The position numbers were made by a program, and so were the translations under genes. Below the pieces are notes generated by a model. The model ran no database searches, had not been told where the DNA came from, and saw nothing but the letters and a program-made list of their open reading frames with translations. 64,000 nucleotides of DNA from the NCBI RefSeq assembly GCF_032852305.1, contig NZ_CP136594.1, forward strand, positions 905,501 to 969,500, given 5' to 3'. Of the stretch, positions 20,453 through 29,000 are shown one piece after another (within the stretch, counting starts at the first letter, position 1; every line of letters starts with the position of its first letter). The DNA comes from Parasphingorhabdus sp. SCSIO 66989 (GTDB lineage Bacteria; Pseudomonadota; Alphaproteobacteria; Sphingomonadales; Sphingomonadaceae).

Positions 20453-22021
20453 TTATTCTGCTGAGGGTTGTTCTGACCCAACCTCTGGTAAGGTGCCGGG
20501 TGGAGCATCGCCGTCCTGCTTGCCTTCAATCGAAGCGAGCAGAAGCTGGGCTGCCTCCGCGGAACCGGTCTGATGTGGATCCAGCAGCATGGGTTGCAGG
20601 ACATTACGGGCATAAGCGTATTGCCCATCACTAATGAGTTGCAGGGCAACATTTGCGCGCAATGCCTTGTCATAAGGCGCAAGTCCAAGCGCTTGTATCA
20701 GAGCATCCTTGGCGAGTTTGGTTGGCTGCTTTCCGCGGCCTTCGTAACTGCGATAATAGTATATCAGCGGTATAGGGTTGTCCGGTTCCAGCTTATTGGC
20801 AGTGCTGATCGCTTTCATCGCTTTTTTCCAAAGCGCTGCCGTCTCTTCCCCTTCAGAGTTTTGAGCGATGCGGAAGGTAGCGAGTATCCTTTGCTTATGC
20901 GCGTCCATGTTTTCCGGATCGACAGCCAGGGCACGATCTGCCGCTATGAGCGCTTCTGCATCATTACCTGCGTCATATTCCGCTTCTGCTAAAGCTGCGT
21001 TGACGAAGGGGTCATCGGGATACTTTGTGGCAACTGCCCGTACTTTAGGCAGTAGTTCTGCAGCCTGTTCTGTATCAACCCCGCGTCTCGACTGAGCGAG
21101 CAATGGCATAACCTTGGAGGCGCCTTCACTTAGCCTGCGTGTTTGAATATCGCCAATTGAGAATTTGTCCGCTGAAATTTCGAAAGCATTCATGCGCCGC
21201 TTGGCAAGATATTTGTCTAGATCTTTCTCCAATATTTCCAGATCACCAAAGGCTTGGGTCGCAGCATCTATCGGTTCCTTGCCTGCAATCATGTTGTTTA
21301 GATATGCAACGAGCTGCCCCTTGCGCTTCGACTCTGGCGATAAGCCGTCCATGGTCAGATAATGGAACAGCAGCCAGCTACGACCGTAAAATGAATCCCC
21401 TCGTCTTCTACCTTTACGGCTTCTGTTATAAGCTCCGGTATCAAGTAATAACTCGACAGGAACTTCACTCATCCGAAATAGCTGATACGCACGATGCTGG
21501 GCTGGACGACCAAGCCAGACCGAACCGTCACGTTTAAACGCTGCTGAGGAATAGAATTCTGCAAAACCTTCACTATACCAACGGGGGAAGGAAAAGGAGT
21601 AATAGCTGTACATGAAGTGATGTGCATATTCATGGAGCAGCGTAATTTCGCTATAAGATAGTTCCTCGCCATTGCCCTCCCGAACTTTTGGTACGAAAGC
21701 GACAGAAGCTCCAGCGCGCGATACATAGAAACCGCCCACACGGCGAGATGAGTCTCCCAATAGGCGCTGTACGGTTTTCGTGTTGCGAACAACGAATATC
21801 GTTACCCGATTGGACGGGGAGACGGGTTCCGTACCTTTTCGCGTTAGATAGGACATCGCTCCGTGATATTTTTCAAGCTGCTCGGCAAATTCCCGGATAT
21901 CGTTTTCCGATTGATCGGCATAAATCAGAAAATGCTCACTGCTCGCTTCATGCCATGCTGCATGAGCTGGAACGATTATGATCAGACTCAAAATCGCAAA
22001 TAGGGCTGTACGTAGTGCCAT
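20453..22021 (-). CDS. secreted peptidase-MA-like metalloprotease with TPR tail
   Basis: A 522-residue exported protein. A signal peptide (residues 1-21, cleavage after AHA) precedes a gluzincin-like domain. That domain has HEYAHH near residue 129 (HExxH zinc motif) and GFAEF near residue 150, whose glutamate could be the third ligand, as in peptidase MA/DUF1570 proteins. From about residue 320 the protein is built of TPR-like helices (NAALAEAEYDAGNDAEALIAADRALAVDPENMDAH and further repeats). It ends in an acidic Pro-rich tail. Substrate is unknown; a periplasmic protease or scaffold is likely. It is monocistronic on the minus strand. Confidence 0.75.
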   Translation of the reverse strand: MALRTALFAILSLIIIVPAHAAWHEASSEHFLIYADQSENDIREFAEQLEKYHGAMSYLTRKGTEPVSPSNRVTIFVVRNTKTVQRLLGDSSRRVGGFYVSRAGASVAFVPKVREGNGEELSYSEITLLHEYAHHFMYSYYSFSFPRWYSEGFAEFYSSAAFKRDGSVWLGRPAQHRAYQLFRMSEVPVELLLDTGAYNRSRKGRRRGDSFYGRSWLLFHYLTMDGLSPESKRKGQLVAYLNNMIAGKEPIDAATQAFGDLEILEKDLDKYLAKRRMNAFEISADKFSIGDIQTRRLSEGASKVMPLLAQSRRGVDTEQAAELLPKVRAVATKYPDDPFVNAALAEAEYDAGNDAEALIAADRALAVDPENMDAHKQRILATFRIAQNSEGEETAALWKKAMKAISTANKLEPDNPIPLIYYYRSYEGRGKQPTKLAKDALIQALGLAPYDKALRANVALQLISDGQYAYARNVLQPMLLDPHQTGSAEAAQLLLASIEGKQDGDAPPGTLPEVGSEQPSAE

Positions 22022-22098
22022 AATTACGGAGACTGTCGTAAAGCCAGGTGATCGTCAACTGCAGTAAGTTCCAGTTTTACATCTGACACAAAGAAAAA

Positions 22099-22125
22099 GC
22101 CCCGCCAGATCGTCTCTGGCGGGGC
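22099..22125 (-). terminator. intrinsic terminator of the DUF6607 gene
   Basis: GCCCCGCCAGA and TCTGGCGGGGC form an 11-bp stem with a five-base loop. On the minus strand the hairpin is followed by TTTTTC, placing it 31 bp downstream of the DUF6607 stop. Confidence 0.88.
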
Positions 22126-22155
22126 TTTCTATTGTAATGGAATAAAAAGCAACGA

Positions 22156-23208
22156 TCAGTTACTCGCCTTCTCTTCAATCGGCTTGGCAGCTGCGAGGCG
22201 CAAGGTATCGCTGCCGATCAGCTCCTTGGCGCGGATGATGGCGGCGGCAGTTTCCATTTCGCCTTTATGGATCTTGGTGCCCATTTCTAGCAGCTCGCCG
22301 GAAATCACCGTGCCGGTCGGGCCATATTCGGTGACCGCGATCTTGCCCTTGTTGCTGAGCAGCTTGTCCCATTCGGCGCGGACGACTTCCCAGTAATCGG
22401 CAGTCGATTTCCAGTAATCATCGGCTGCCGCAGTGTCGTAATCGTCGAACTTGGTATAGGTGTTCAGCACATATTCCTGCACGATCGGCTTCAGCTCGCC
22501 ATCGACCATGCCCATTTTGGTATTGTCCTGAAAATGGATCCAGCCGCCGGGCATTTGCGAGTGGCGGTTGATGCCGACATAGCGGTCATAGGGGGTTTCG
22601 CGAATGGCGTCGCGACGTGCCTGGGGGCGCCAGGTCCAGTTAGAGGCCCAGCGACGGACACCGGCTTCCTCTTTCCATTCGCCAATACCGGCATAGCGCG
22701 GGCTGTCATCGACCTGATAGACAGTCTGTGACCATTTGCCCTTGCGGTCTTCTTCGCTGATCGCTTCGTTCGACCATTCGCCGGTGTCGGAATAGACCAG
22801 CATCGCTTCGGGCTGATATTCCCAATCCTGACGCCAGTGCTTGACGATGAAGTTTTCGCCATCGGGCGTTTCGACGACGAGAAGGTGTTGCAGCACGATC
22901 TTGGTGCCGGTGTCTTCAATGATGCGGACCGACTCATGGCCGCCGGAAATCTTGCGATCAAGCGGCTCATAACCTTCGACCCATGCGGTCGATTCCTGCA
23001 TGTCAAAGCGCACTTTATAGTCGCCTGCCATCGCCAATATGTCGGCACGGTCGGCTTCAAAAGCGGCCATCATTGTCTCGTCAATAGCCGACATTACAGG
23101 CTCAGCGCCTTGCGCCCAAGCGACAGAAGCCGGTGCCGACGCAGCAAGCGCGGCGGCGCAGGCCAGCAGGGCTGGACGCTGGCGGAGAAGGGAAGTGAAG
23201 CTGATCAT
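22156..23208 (-). CDS. DUF6607 family exported protein
   Basis: A 350-residue exported protein. The start at 23208 gives a good signal peptide (MISFTSLLRQRPALLACAAALAASAPASVAWAQ split into basic and hydrophobic parts, cleavage near residue 33). The longer in-frame start at 23325 lacks one. The mature part holds DYKVRFDMQES, GGHESVRIIEDTG, IVKHWRQDWEY, WASNWTWRPQARRDAIRETPYDRYVGINRHS and WEVVRAEWDKLL, matching DUF6607, whose function is not established. It is transcribed divergently from a TonB-dependent haemoglobin-type receptor across a Fur-like box, so a role in iron or haem handling is inferred. Confidence 0.72.
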   Translation of the reverse strand: MISFTSLLRQRPALLACAAALAASAPASVAWAQGAEPVMSAIDETMMAAFEADRADILAMAGDYKVRFDMQESTAWVEGYEPLDRKISGGHESVRIIEDTGTKIVLQHLLVVETPDGENFIVKHWRQDWEYQPEAMLVYSDTGEWSNEAISEEDRKGKWSQTVYQVDDSPRYAGIGEWKEEAGVRRWASNWTWRPQARRDAIRETPYDRYVGINRHSQMPGGWIHFQDNTKMGMVDGELKPIVQEYVLNTYTKFDDYDTAAADDYWKSTADYWEVVRAEWDKLLSNKGKIAVTEYGPTGTVISGELLEMGTKIHKGEMETAAAIIRAKELIGSDTLRLAAAKPIEEKASN

Positions 23209-23354
23209 TGAAGGTCTTCCTTGGTCTGTCCTTTGCGCACCGGAATAGGCGCACAGAGTCGTTGTGAATTTCCCGAAAACCAATATCCGACAAAAATAGC
23301 TAATGCAAACAATTCTTAGTTGCAAACTGCATTTGGCGAGGTATAGGAGCTTTT

Positions 23355-23373
23355 GATAACGACTCTCATTATA
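23355..23373 (+). promoter_or_regulatory. Fur-box-like operator
   Basis: The 19 bases starting GATAACGACTCTCATTATA match the GATAATGATAATCATTATC Fur consensus at about 14 positions. The site ends 17 bases before the receptor ATG and lies in the divergent region shared with DUF6607. A direct-repeat-like TGCAAAC/TTGCAAACTGCA sequence is nearby (about 23302-23334). Confidence 0.65.
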
Positions 23374-23390
23374 GTTTTAGAAAGTGCCCT

Positions 23391-25682
23391 ATGCCCCCCC
23401 ATATTGCATCTGTTGATTTACCTCTACGTACATCGCTGCGGAGCTGGAAAATAGCCGCTGTTTCCGGCTTCTCGCTGGCTATCGCGCTGGCGTCTCCGGC
23501 GCAGGCTGCTGACGCGTCGGCAATGGCAGAAACTGCAAGCGAATCAACAGTCAAAGCACCTTCGGTTGCCGATGATGACCAGCGTCGCGGCATTGGTGCC
23601 CGCAATGATCCAGATGATCCTGATTCCGATGACGATATCGAGCAGCCGGAGCCGCGCACCGGACTTAACACTATCACCGTCACAGCGACGCGTAATGAGT
23701 CGACGGCATTTGATTATCCCGGCTCGGTCAGCGTTGTGGATCGCGACATTATCGATGATTTCAACCCGTCGAGTCTCGCAGAGATTTTCCAGGCAATTCC
23801 CGGTGCGCGTTTTGATGGCGGTCCGCGTCGCTCCGGTTCGGTGCCAACTGTTCGCGGCCTTGGCGGCGATGGTGTGTTGATCTTTATCGATGGCGCGCGG
23901 CAAAGCTTCACATCCGGTCATGATGGTCGCTTGTTCCTTGACCCGGAACTGTTGCAGGCGGTTGAGGTTGTCCGTGGCCCGACTTCGGCGCTTTACGGTT
24001 CGGGTGCATTGGGCGGCGTTATCTCGCTGCGCACCATCACCGCACAGGACTATCTTGGCGAGGGCGAGCAGGTTGGTGGTCGCGTTGTTGCCGGTTATCA
24101 GGGCGTCAATGACGAATGGCGCTGGGGCGGTACGGCCGCGATGCAGTCGAGCGATGGTGAATTTGACTTTGTCGGAAATGTCACCTTCCGCAATTCCTCG
24201 GATATTGAGCTCGGCAGCGGTCTCACGCTTCCGGATCGCAGTGACAGCTTCAATTCGCTCGCCAAATTCACCTGGCGACCCAGTGACTCGCTGACGCTTT
24301 CAACACAATGGGTGCATAACAGCAGCGACACGCTCGACCCGAATAACCCGCAGGGCAATAATGTCGGCGGGCCAGGCAATCTCAACGTCAACCGCAGCAT
24401 CCGTAGCAACACGCTGCAGACCTCGCTCAATTTCAATCCGGTCAGTGATCTGGTCAATGCCGATGTCATCTTCTTCTATGCCAATAACCGTGTTGGCGAG
24501 CAGGAAGTAGGGACATCGCGGCGCATATCGCGTGAGGTGGAGACCTATGGCATAACGCTGGTCAATCGTTCCGAATTTGCCCTGGGCGACAATGCCAGCC
24601 TCCGCTTCACCTATGGCGGTGAATATTATCAGGATGAGCAGACCGGCACCGATAACACGACCGCAGATGGCACGCGTGGTGGTGTGCCCGATGCGACCCG
24701 TCGTTTCTATGGTGCGTTCGTTCAGGCGGAACTCGGCATTGAAACCGGTATCGGTGAATTCAACATCATCCCGGGTATCCGCTTTGACCGCTTTGAGAAC
24801 GAGGCTGTCGGTGAACAGGACGTCAATGACGATGCTTTTGCACCCAAGGTGGGCGTATCATGGAAACCCGTTCCCGAACTGATCCTGTTTGCCAATTGGG
24901 CCGAAGCCTTCCGTGCGCCTTCCTATAACGAGATTTTCGCCGATGGCGTGCACTTCCAGATTCCCAATCTCGGAGGCCCTCCGGGGCCGCCGCAATTTGT
25001 CTCCAATCTGTTCGTCCCCAATCGCGATCTGCAGCCTGAAGAGTCCGAGACCATCGAATTTGGCGCCGGCGTCGATTTCAGCAATGTCATCTGGGGCAAT
25101 GACCGGTTTACGCTCAAGGGCAGCTATTATGAGTCTGACGTCGATAATCTGATCGGTCTGGATGTCGATATTCCGGCTGGCTGTTTCGGCGCGCCATTCC
25201 CGCCCTGCGGCTCCGGCGCGCCCTTTGGCAATATCAGCCGTAATGTGAATTTTGCCCAGGCAGAGGTCAGCGGTTTCGAGATCGAGGGTAGCTATGACAG
25301 CGACTATTTTTATGTGCGCGCCAATTTTGCCACGATTGACGGTGTTGACCGCGCTACCGGTGAATTTGTCGGCGTCCTGACGCCGGACCTGTTGTTCGTC
25401 GATACCGGTTTCAAATTCGCGCCGTTCGATCTGCGTGTTGGTGCCCGGTTGACCGTGGCGGGTGATTTTACCGAGGTGGATGATCCGCTGCAGTTCCGCG
25501 ATGGCTATGAGACCGCTGATGTCTACGCGATATGGCAGCCGCTATCCGGCGCTCTTGAAGGTTTTCGCCTCGATCTTGGTATCGACAATGTCACCGATAA
25601 TGATTTTGAAGTGGTCGCCGCTGGTGTCAGCCAGCCAGGCCGCAACTACAAGGCAACGCTGAGCTGGCGGGGGGCATTTTAG
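23391..25682 (+). CDS. TonB-dependent outer-membrane receptor, haemoglobin/transferrin type
   Basis: A 763-residue receptor of the haemoglobin/transferrin/lactoferrin class. A signal sequence ends near ASPAQA (residue ~39), followed by an acidic low-complexity linker and a TonB-box-like NTITVTATRNE at about residues 94-103. The plug domain carries VPTVRGLGGDGVLIFIDGARQSF and VEVVRGPTSALYGSGALGGVISL. The barrel ends in RNYKATLSWRGAF with the terminal aromatic. It should import haem or haem-protein iron across the outer membrane using TonB/ExbBD, which are not in the window. Ligand choice cannot be read from sequence. A Fur-like box overlaps its promoter region and DUF6607 is divergent. Confidence 0.9.
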   Translation: MPPHIASVDLPLRTSLRSWKIAAVSGFSLAIALASPAQAADASAMAETASESTVKAPSVADDDQRRGIGARNDPDDPDSDDDIEQPEPRTGLNTITVTATRNESTAFDYPGSVSVVDRDIIDDFNPSSLAEIFQAIPGARFDGGPRRSGSVPTVRGLGGDGVLIFIDGARQSFTSGHDGRLFLDPELLQAVEVVRGPTSALYGSGALGGVISLRTITAQDYLGEGEQVGGRVVAGYQGVNDEWRWGGTAAMQSSDGEFDFVGNVTFRNSSDIELGSGLTLPDRSDSFNSLAKFTWRPSDSLTLSTQWVHNSSDTLDPNNPQGNNVGGPGNLNVNRSIRSNTLQTSLNFNPVSDLVNADVIFFYANNRVGEQEVGTSRRISREVETYGITLVNRSEFALGDNASLRFTYGGEYYQDEQTGTDNTTADGTRGGVPDATRRFYGAFVQAELGIETGIGEFNIIPGIRFDRFENEAVGEQDVNDDAFAPKVGVSWKPVPELILFANWAEAFRAPSYNEIFADGVHFQIPNLGGPPGPPQFVSNLFVPNRDLQPEESETIEFGAGVDFSNVIWGNDRFTLKGSYYESDVDNLIGLDVDIPAGCFGAPFPPCGSGAPFGNISRNVNFAQAEVSGFEIEGSYDSDYFYVRANFATIDGVDRATGEFVGVLTPDLLFVDTGFKFAPFDLRVGARLTVAGDFTEVDDPLQFRDGYETADVYAIWQPLSGALEGFRLDLGIDNVTDNDFEVVAAGVSQPGRNYKATLSWRGAF

Positions 25683-25717
25683 GGGTAAAACGCCCAATTC
25701 CGTCAGTTCAGCTTGTG

Positions 25718-25778
25718 GCTCCACCCAGCGCTTACATACATATCTATGTATTCTCTCCATCGCTGCGCTGGGTGGAGC
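25718..25778. repeat. 14-bp perfect inverted repeat with inner palindrome
   Basis: GCTCCACCCAGCGC (25718-25731) is the exact complement of 25765-25778. The loop contains a second palindrome, TACATA...TATGTA. It lies between the converging TonB receptor and azoR and may be a bidirectional terminator or a small repeat. Confidence 0.7.
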
Positions 25779-25805
25779 TTCTCTAATGTGAAGCACATTA
25801 TCCGC

Positions 25806-26375
25806 TTACATTGCAGCGATATTCTCCATTGCCTGCTTCAGCGGCTCTTCGCCCAGCATCATTTGTTGCGCCGCGGTAACGATGGTGACATCCTCAATGC
25901 CGAGAAACGCCATGATGTGCTTTAGATAGCTGCTATTATAGTCAATAGCGCTACCGATTTCCGTGCCGCCTGAGGAAATGGCGATATAGGCTTTCTTGCC
26001 TTTCAACAGACCTTCTGGACCGGTCTCGGTATAGCGGAAGGTTTTGCGTGCACGTGCGATCAAGTCGATCCACGCTTTGAGCGATGCGGCGATGCCGAAA
26101 TTATACATCGGGGCGCCGATGACGATGGTGTCCGCACGCTCCAGTTCATCGATCAGGCTATCGGAGAGTGCCAATACCTCTTTCTGCGCCTCGCTGCGAT
26201 CTGCATCATCAGTGAAGTTGGCGCCTACCCAGTCTTCGGTAACAAAAGGCAGGCCTTTAGCAACATCGCGGTAGATCACTTCGTGATGCGCTAGTTGATC
26301 AACGATGGCGCGGGTCATTTTCCGGCTTGAGGAACCATCGGTCAGGGCGCTTGAATCGATATGTAATATGGTCAT
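25806..26375 (-). CDS. azoR: FMN-dependent NADH-azoreductase
   Basis: A 189-residue flavodoxin-fold quinone/azo reductase of the AzoR family, which uses FMN and NADH to reduce quinones and azo dyes, probably protecting against quinone stress. Visible motifs are MTILHIDSSALTDGSSSRK (phosphate-binding loop), IVIGAPMYNFGIAASLKAWIDLI (FMN site) and the second FMN loop AYIAISSGGTEIG. An AAGGAG site precedes the ATG. It is the last gene of a doxX-pirin-azoR minus-strand group diverging from a LysR regulator, a common quinone-response layout. Confidence 0.92.
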   Translation of the reverse strand: MTILHIDSSALTDGSSSRKMTRAIVDQLAHHEVIYRDVAKGLPFVTEDWVGANFTDDADRSEAQKEVLALSDSLIDELERADTIVIGAPMYNFGIAASLKAWIDLIARARKTFRYTETGPEGLLKGKKAYIAISSGGTEIGSAIDYNSSYLKHIMAFLGIEDVTIVTAAQQMMLGEEPLKQAMENIAAM

Positions 26376-26450
26376 GGTTTTTCTCCTTGGGGCTTAGTCG
26401 GGGTAGTAGAAACAGTTCAGGGCCAGACTTCCGCCTGACCCTGAGCGTGG

Positions 26451-27173
26451 TTAGTGCATGGTAATATTGTCCGCGGTTTCGACGAGAACGATCTCGGTCT
26501 CACCTTGGGCGGTGAAGGTGACAGGGGCATTACCGCCAATGGCTATCCCATCGCGGGTATCCACCGTCACATCATTGGCCAGCAACGTGCCTTTGGACGG
26601 AACTGCATAAGCCAATTGTCCTTCGGGTGCGGCATAGGTGACGCTCTCGCCATCCTGCAATGTCGCGGCATAGAGCCGGGCATCAGCGCGGATTTCGAGC
26701 GCGCCCTCGGCAACATCGTCAGCATAGCCGCTGGCGAGCACTTCGAGCTTGCCCGATCGGTCACCGCGCGGAAATTCACGGGCGTCCCAGCGCGGTTCAC
26801 CGCCGCGCTCACGCGGGATGATCCAGATCTGGAACAGACGGGTTTCCTCATCTTCCAGATTGAACTCGCTATGCTGAATACCGCTGCCGGCGCTCATTAC
26901 CTGAACATCGCCGGCTTCGGTGCGGCCTTCATTGCCGACAGAATCGCGGTGGGTGATCGCGCCCTGGCGGACATAGGTGATAATCTCCATGTCCTGATGC
27001 GGATGGGTGGGGAAACCGCTTTTGGCGGCGATTTCATCATCATTCCATACGCGCAGCGCCCCCCAGTTCATGCGATCCCGGTCAAAATAGGACCCAAAGG
27101 AAAAGTGATGCCGGGCATTGAGCCAGCCATGATTGGCGTGACCAAGCGTGTCAAATGGGCGTTTCTCCAACAT
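26451..27173 (-). CDS. pirin family bicupin protein
   Basis: A 240-residue pirin. The N-terminal cupin holds the metal ligands in FPTHPHQDMEIITYVRQGAITHRDSVGN (His, His) and the downstream HSE of GIQHSEFN. The C-terminal cupin is more divergent. Some bacterial pirins act as quercetin 2,3-dioxygenases, others as redox regulators; the reaction here is not proven. The start at 27173 follows GAAGGAGA; the longer frame to 27239 is not needed. Middle gene of the LysR-linked group. Confidence 0.92.
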   Translation of the reverse strand: MLEKRPFDTLGHANHGWLNARHHFSFGSYFDRDRMNWGALRVWNDDEIAAKSGFPTHPHQDMEIITYVRQGAITHRDSVGNEGRTEAGDVQVMSAGSGIQHSEFNLEDEETRLFQIWIIPRERGGEPRWDAREFPRGDRSGKLEVLASGYADDVAEGALEIRADARLYAATLQDGESVTYAAPEGQLAYAVPSKGTLLANDVTVDTRDGIAIGGNAPVTFTAQGETEIVLVETADNITMH

Positions 27174-27254
27174 AATATGTCTCCTTCGGTTGGTGGGTTG
27201 ATAAAAGGGGTGGGTGCCGACTGGAGGGGAAGCCGACACCCGGGGGAAAGGGGT

Positions 27255-27698
27255 TTATGCAGCTTGGGCTTGCAGCGAGCCCTGACCATCGCGCATGCTG
27301 TCCAGTGCGAAGGCACCTCGGCCCAGCAGAGCCTGTACGACCAGCGCGACAGCCCAGAATACCGGGAACTCCCAGCCGCCATTGGGGTTTGAGAAAACCC
27401 AGCCATTGGCAGCATGCGGGATGGTTGCACCGATCAGCAGCGGAACCAGAGCCAGCGATACCATGCGGGTCTTGAAGCCGAGGATCAGGGCCGCGCCGCC
27501 GATGACTTCTGCAGCTATGACCGGATATGCCAGGAAGCCGGCAAAGCCGATGCTCTCAAAGAAAGCGGCGGTGCCCGCAGGTGTGAAGACCAGCAGCTTG
27601 AGCAGGCCATGTGCGGCCAGCATGGTGCCGAGTGAAACACGCAGTAAAGCGGTGCCATAAGCGGTTAGGTCGGTGTCGTCTGAAATTGTCTGTGTCAT
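27255..27698 (-). CDS. DoxX family membrane protein
   Basis: A 147-residue, four-span DoxX protein. Motifs are GTALLRVSLGTMLAAHGLLKLLVF near the N-terminus, GFLAYPVIAAEVIGGAALILGF and GWVFSNPNGGWEFPVFWAVALVVQALLGRG near the C-terminus, typical of this membrane redox-associated family. The start at 27698 (MTQTISDD) is the better one. It is the first gene of the doxX-pirin-azoR group and its promoter faces the LysR gene across the palindrome at 27755-27780. Confidence 0.9.
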   Translation of the reverse strand: MTQTISDDTDLTAYGTALLRVSLGTMLAAHGLLKLLVFTPAGTAAFFESIGFAGFLAYPVIAAEVIGGAALILGFKTRMVSLALVPLLIGATIPHAANGWVFSNPNGGWEFPVFWAVALVVQALLGRGAFALDSMRDGQGSLQAQAA

Positions 27699-27754
27699 TG
27701 TCTGTCTCCCTAATGCGGTGAAGCGATGCACAGGAGATAGGCCTGATTGCTAAC

Positions 27755-27780
27755 GTATGGAATTGACGAAAATTCTATAC
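27755..27780. promoter_or_regulatory. LysR-type operator palindrome
   Basis: GTATGGAATT and AATTCTATAC form a near-perfect inverted repeat (one mismatch) with six bases between. It lies between the divergent doxX and lysR genes and has the size and symmetry of a LysR-type activation site. Confidence 0.75.
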
Positions 27781-27797
27781 TGACTATACGTTTTTGC

Positions 27798-28688
27798 ATG
27801 GTCAAAGAGATGAACAGTCTGGACTGGAATGACCTGCAGACCTTTTTGGCGATTGCCGAAACGGGCAGTCTTTCCGCCGCCGCACGTCAGCTCGGCGTAA
27901 CCCAGCCGACCATGGGCCGTCGCCTGAAAGCGCTGGAACAGCGCGCCGGCGCACGACTGCTGCAATCCATGCCTCGTGGTTTTGTGCTGACCCCATTGGG
28001 TGAACAGATACTGGGCCATGCACAAATCATGCGCGAACAGATGGACTCAGCCGAGCGCGCCATTAGCGGCGGCGATATGCGGCTGGAAGGAGTGGTGCGC
28101 ATTACCACAGTGGAAATGCTGGCCGGTGAAATTGTTGTGCCCGCGATGGCCGCCCTGTGTCAGGAGCATCCGGGCATCAGTCTCGAACTGGTGCCGGGTT
28201 CGCGCTCTTTCAATCTCTCCAAGCGCGAAGCCGATATTGCGCTCAGGGTAGCGCCGTTTGAAGGACAGAGCCTGATCAGCCGCAGGGTCGGCTATCTGCG
28301 TCATCGCCTCTATGCGTCTGTGGATCGCGCCGCACGACAACCGAGGCTGTCAGATTGGCCGGATGATGCGCCGCTATTGACGGTGATGGAAGATCAGATG
28401 CACCTGCCACAGATACGCTGGCTGCATCAGAAACTGCCCAATGCGCAAATCTGCTTCCGCAGCAATGCCCGCCATCTGCAGGCCCAGGCGGCAGCACAGG
28501 GGCTGGGCCTGGCTTTGCTGCCTGAATTGGTCGAGCAGATCGTGCCAGGGCTGGCGCGGATTGAGAGCGATGACCTGCCCGATCACCCGCCAGTGCATCT
28601 CGGTGTCCATCGCGACCTGCGCGATACCCCCCGTATTCGCGCCGCCATGGACGCGATTATTGCGCGAGCTGCAGCGATTTTGGGTTAA
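27798..28688 (+). CDS. LysR family transcriptional regulator
   Basis: A 296-residue regulator. The winged HTH (about residues 8-65: WNDLQTFLAIAETGSLSAAARQLGVTQPTMGRRLKALEQRAG) precedes a periplasmic-binding-like sensor domain with AQGLGLALLPELV near residue 235. It is divergent from doxX-pirin-azoR and most likely activates that group in response to an electrophile or quinone; this is inferred from context. Two start codons are close together (27798 and 27810) and neither has a clear ribosome-binding site, so the exact N-terminus is uncertain. Confidence 0.9.
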   Translation: MVKEMNSLDWNDLQTFLAIAETGSLSAAARQLGVTQPTMGRRLKALEQRAGARLLQSMPRGFVLTPLGEQILGHAQIMREQMDSAERAISGGDMRLEGVVRITTVEMLAGEIVVPAMAALCQEHPGISLELVPGSRSFNLSKREADIALRVAPFEGQSLISRRVGYLRHRLYASVDRAARQPRLSDWPDDAPLLTVMEDQMHLPQIRWLHQKLPNAQICFRSNARHLQAQAAAQGLGLALLPELVEQIVPGLARIESDDLPDHPPVHLGVHRDLRDTPRIRAAMDAIIARAAAILG

Positions 28689-28827
28689 GATAATACACCC
28701 GAAAGGGACTGATTTGCCTGCCACGGCGGAGTGAATATTTACGTTTTCGAGGCGGGATGCGGTAAAAACAAGCGGCGACGAAGGTTTCAGAGAAAAGTTT
28801 TTTGCACTGGCTGAGGTGCGCATAACT

Positions 28828-28904
28828 GACTCATTTCTGCGGGTTTCCGGGCCATTTGAGTCGTCGCGACTCGTGGAGTTAAGCGGTTTAACCCGAAATT
28901 AACC
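28828..28904 (+). promoter_or_regulatory. ctrA promoter region with GANTC and CtrA sites
   Basis: The 312-bp gap before ctrA holds three GANTC (CcrM methylation) sites: 28828-28832, 28858-28862 and 28868-28872. A full TTAA-N7-TTAA CtrA box follows at 28888-28902 (TTAACCCGAAATTAACC), with an extra TTAA half-site at 28879. This is the known logic of alphaproteobacterial ctrA: methylation-sensitive and autoregulated transcription. Confidence 0.78.
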
Positions 28905-29000
28905 TTTAATCTTCAGAAACATTATGGTTAATACGAAGCGGAGAACAGCACGAGGCCGTATTCGCTTACCGTCGAAACAGTAGATACAAGGGGCTGCCTG

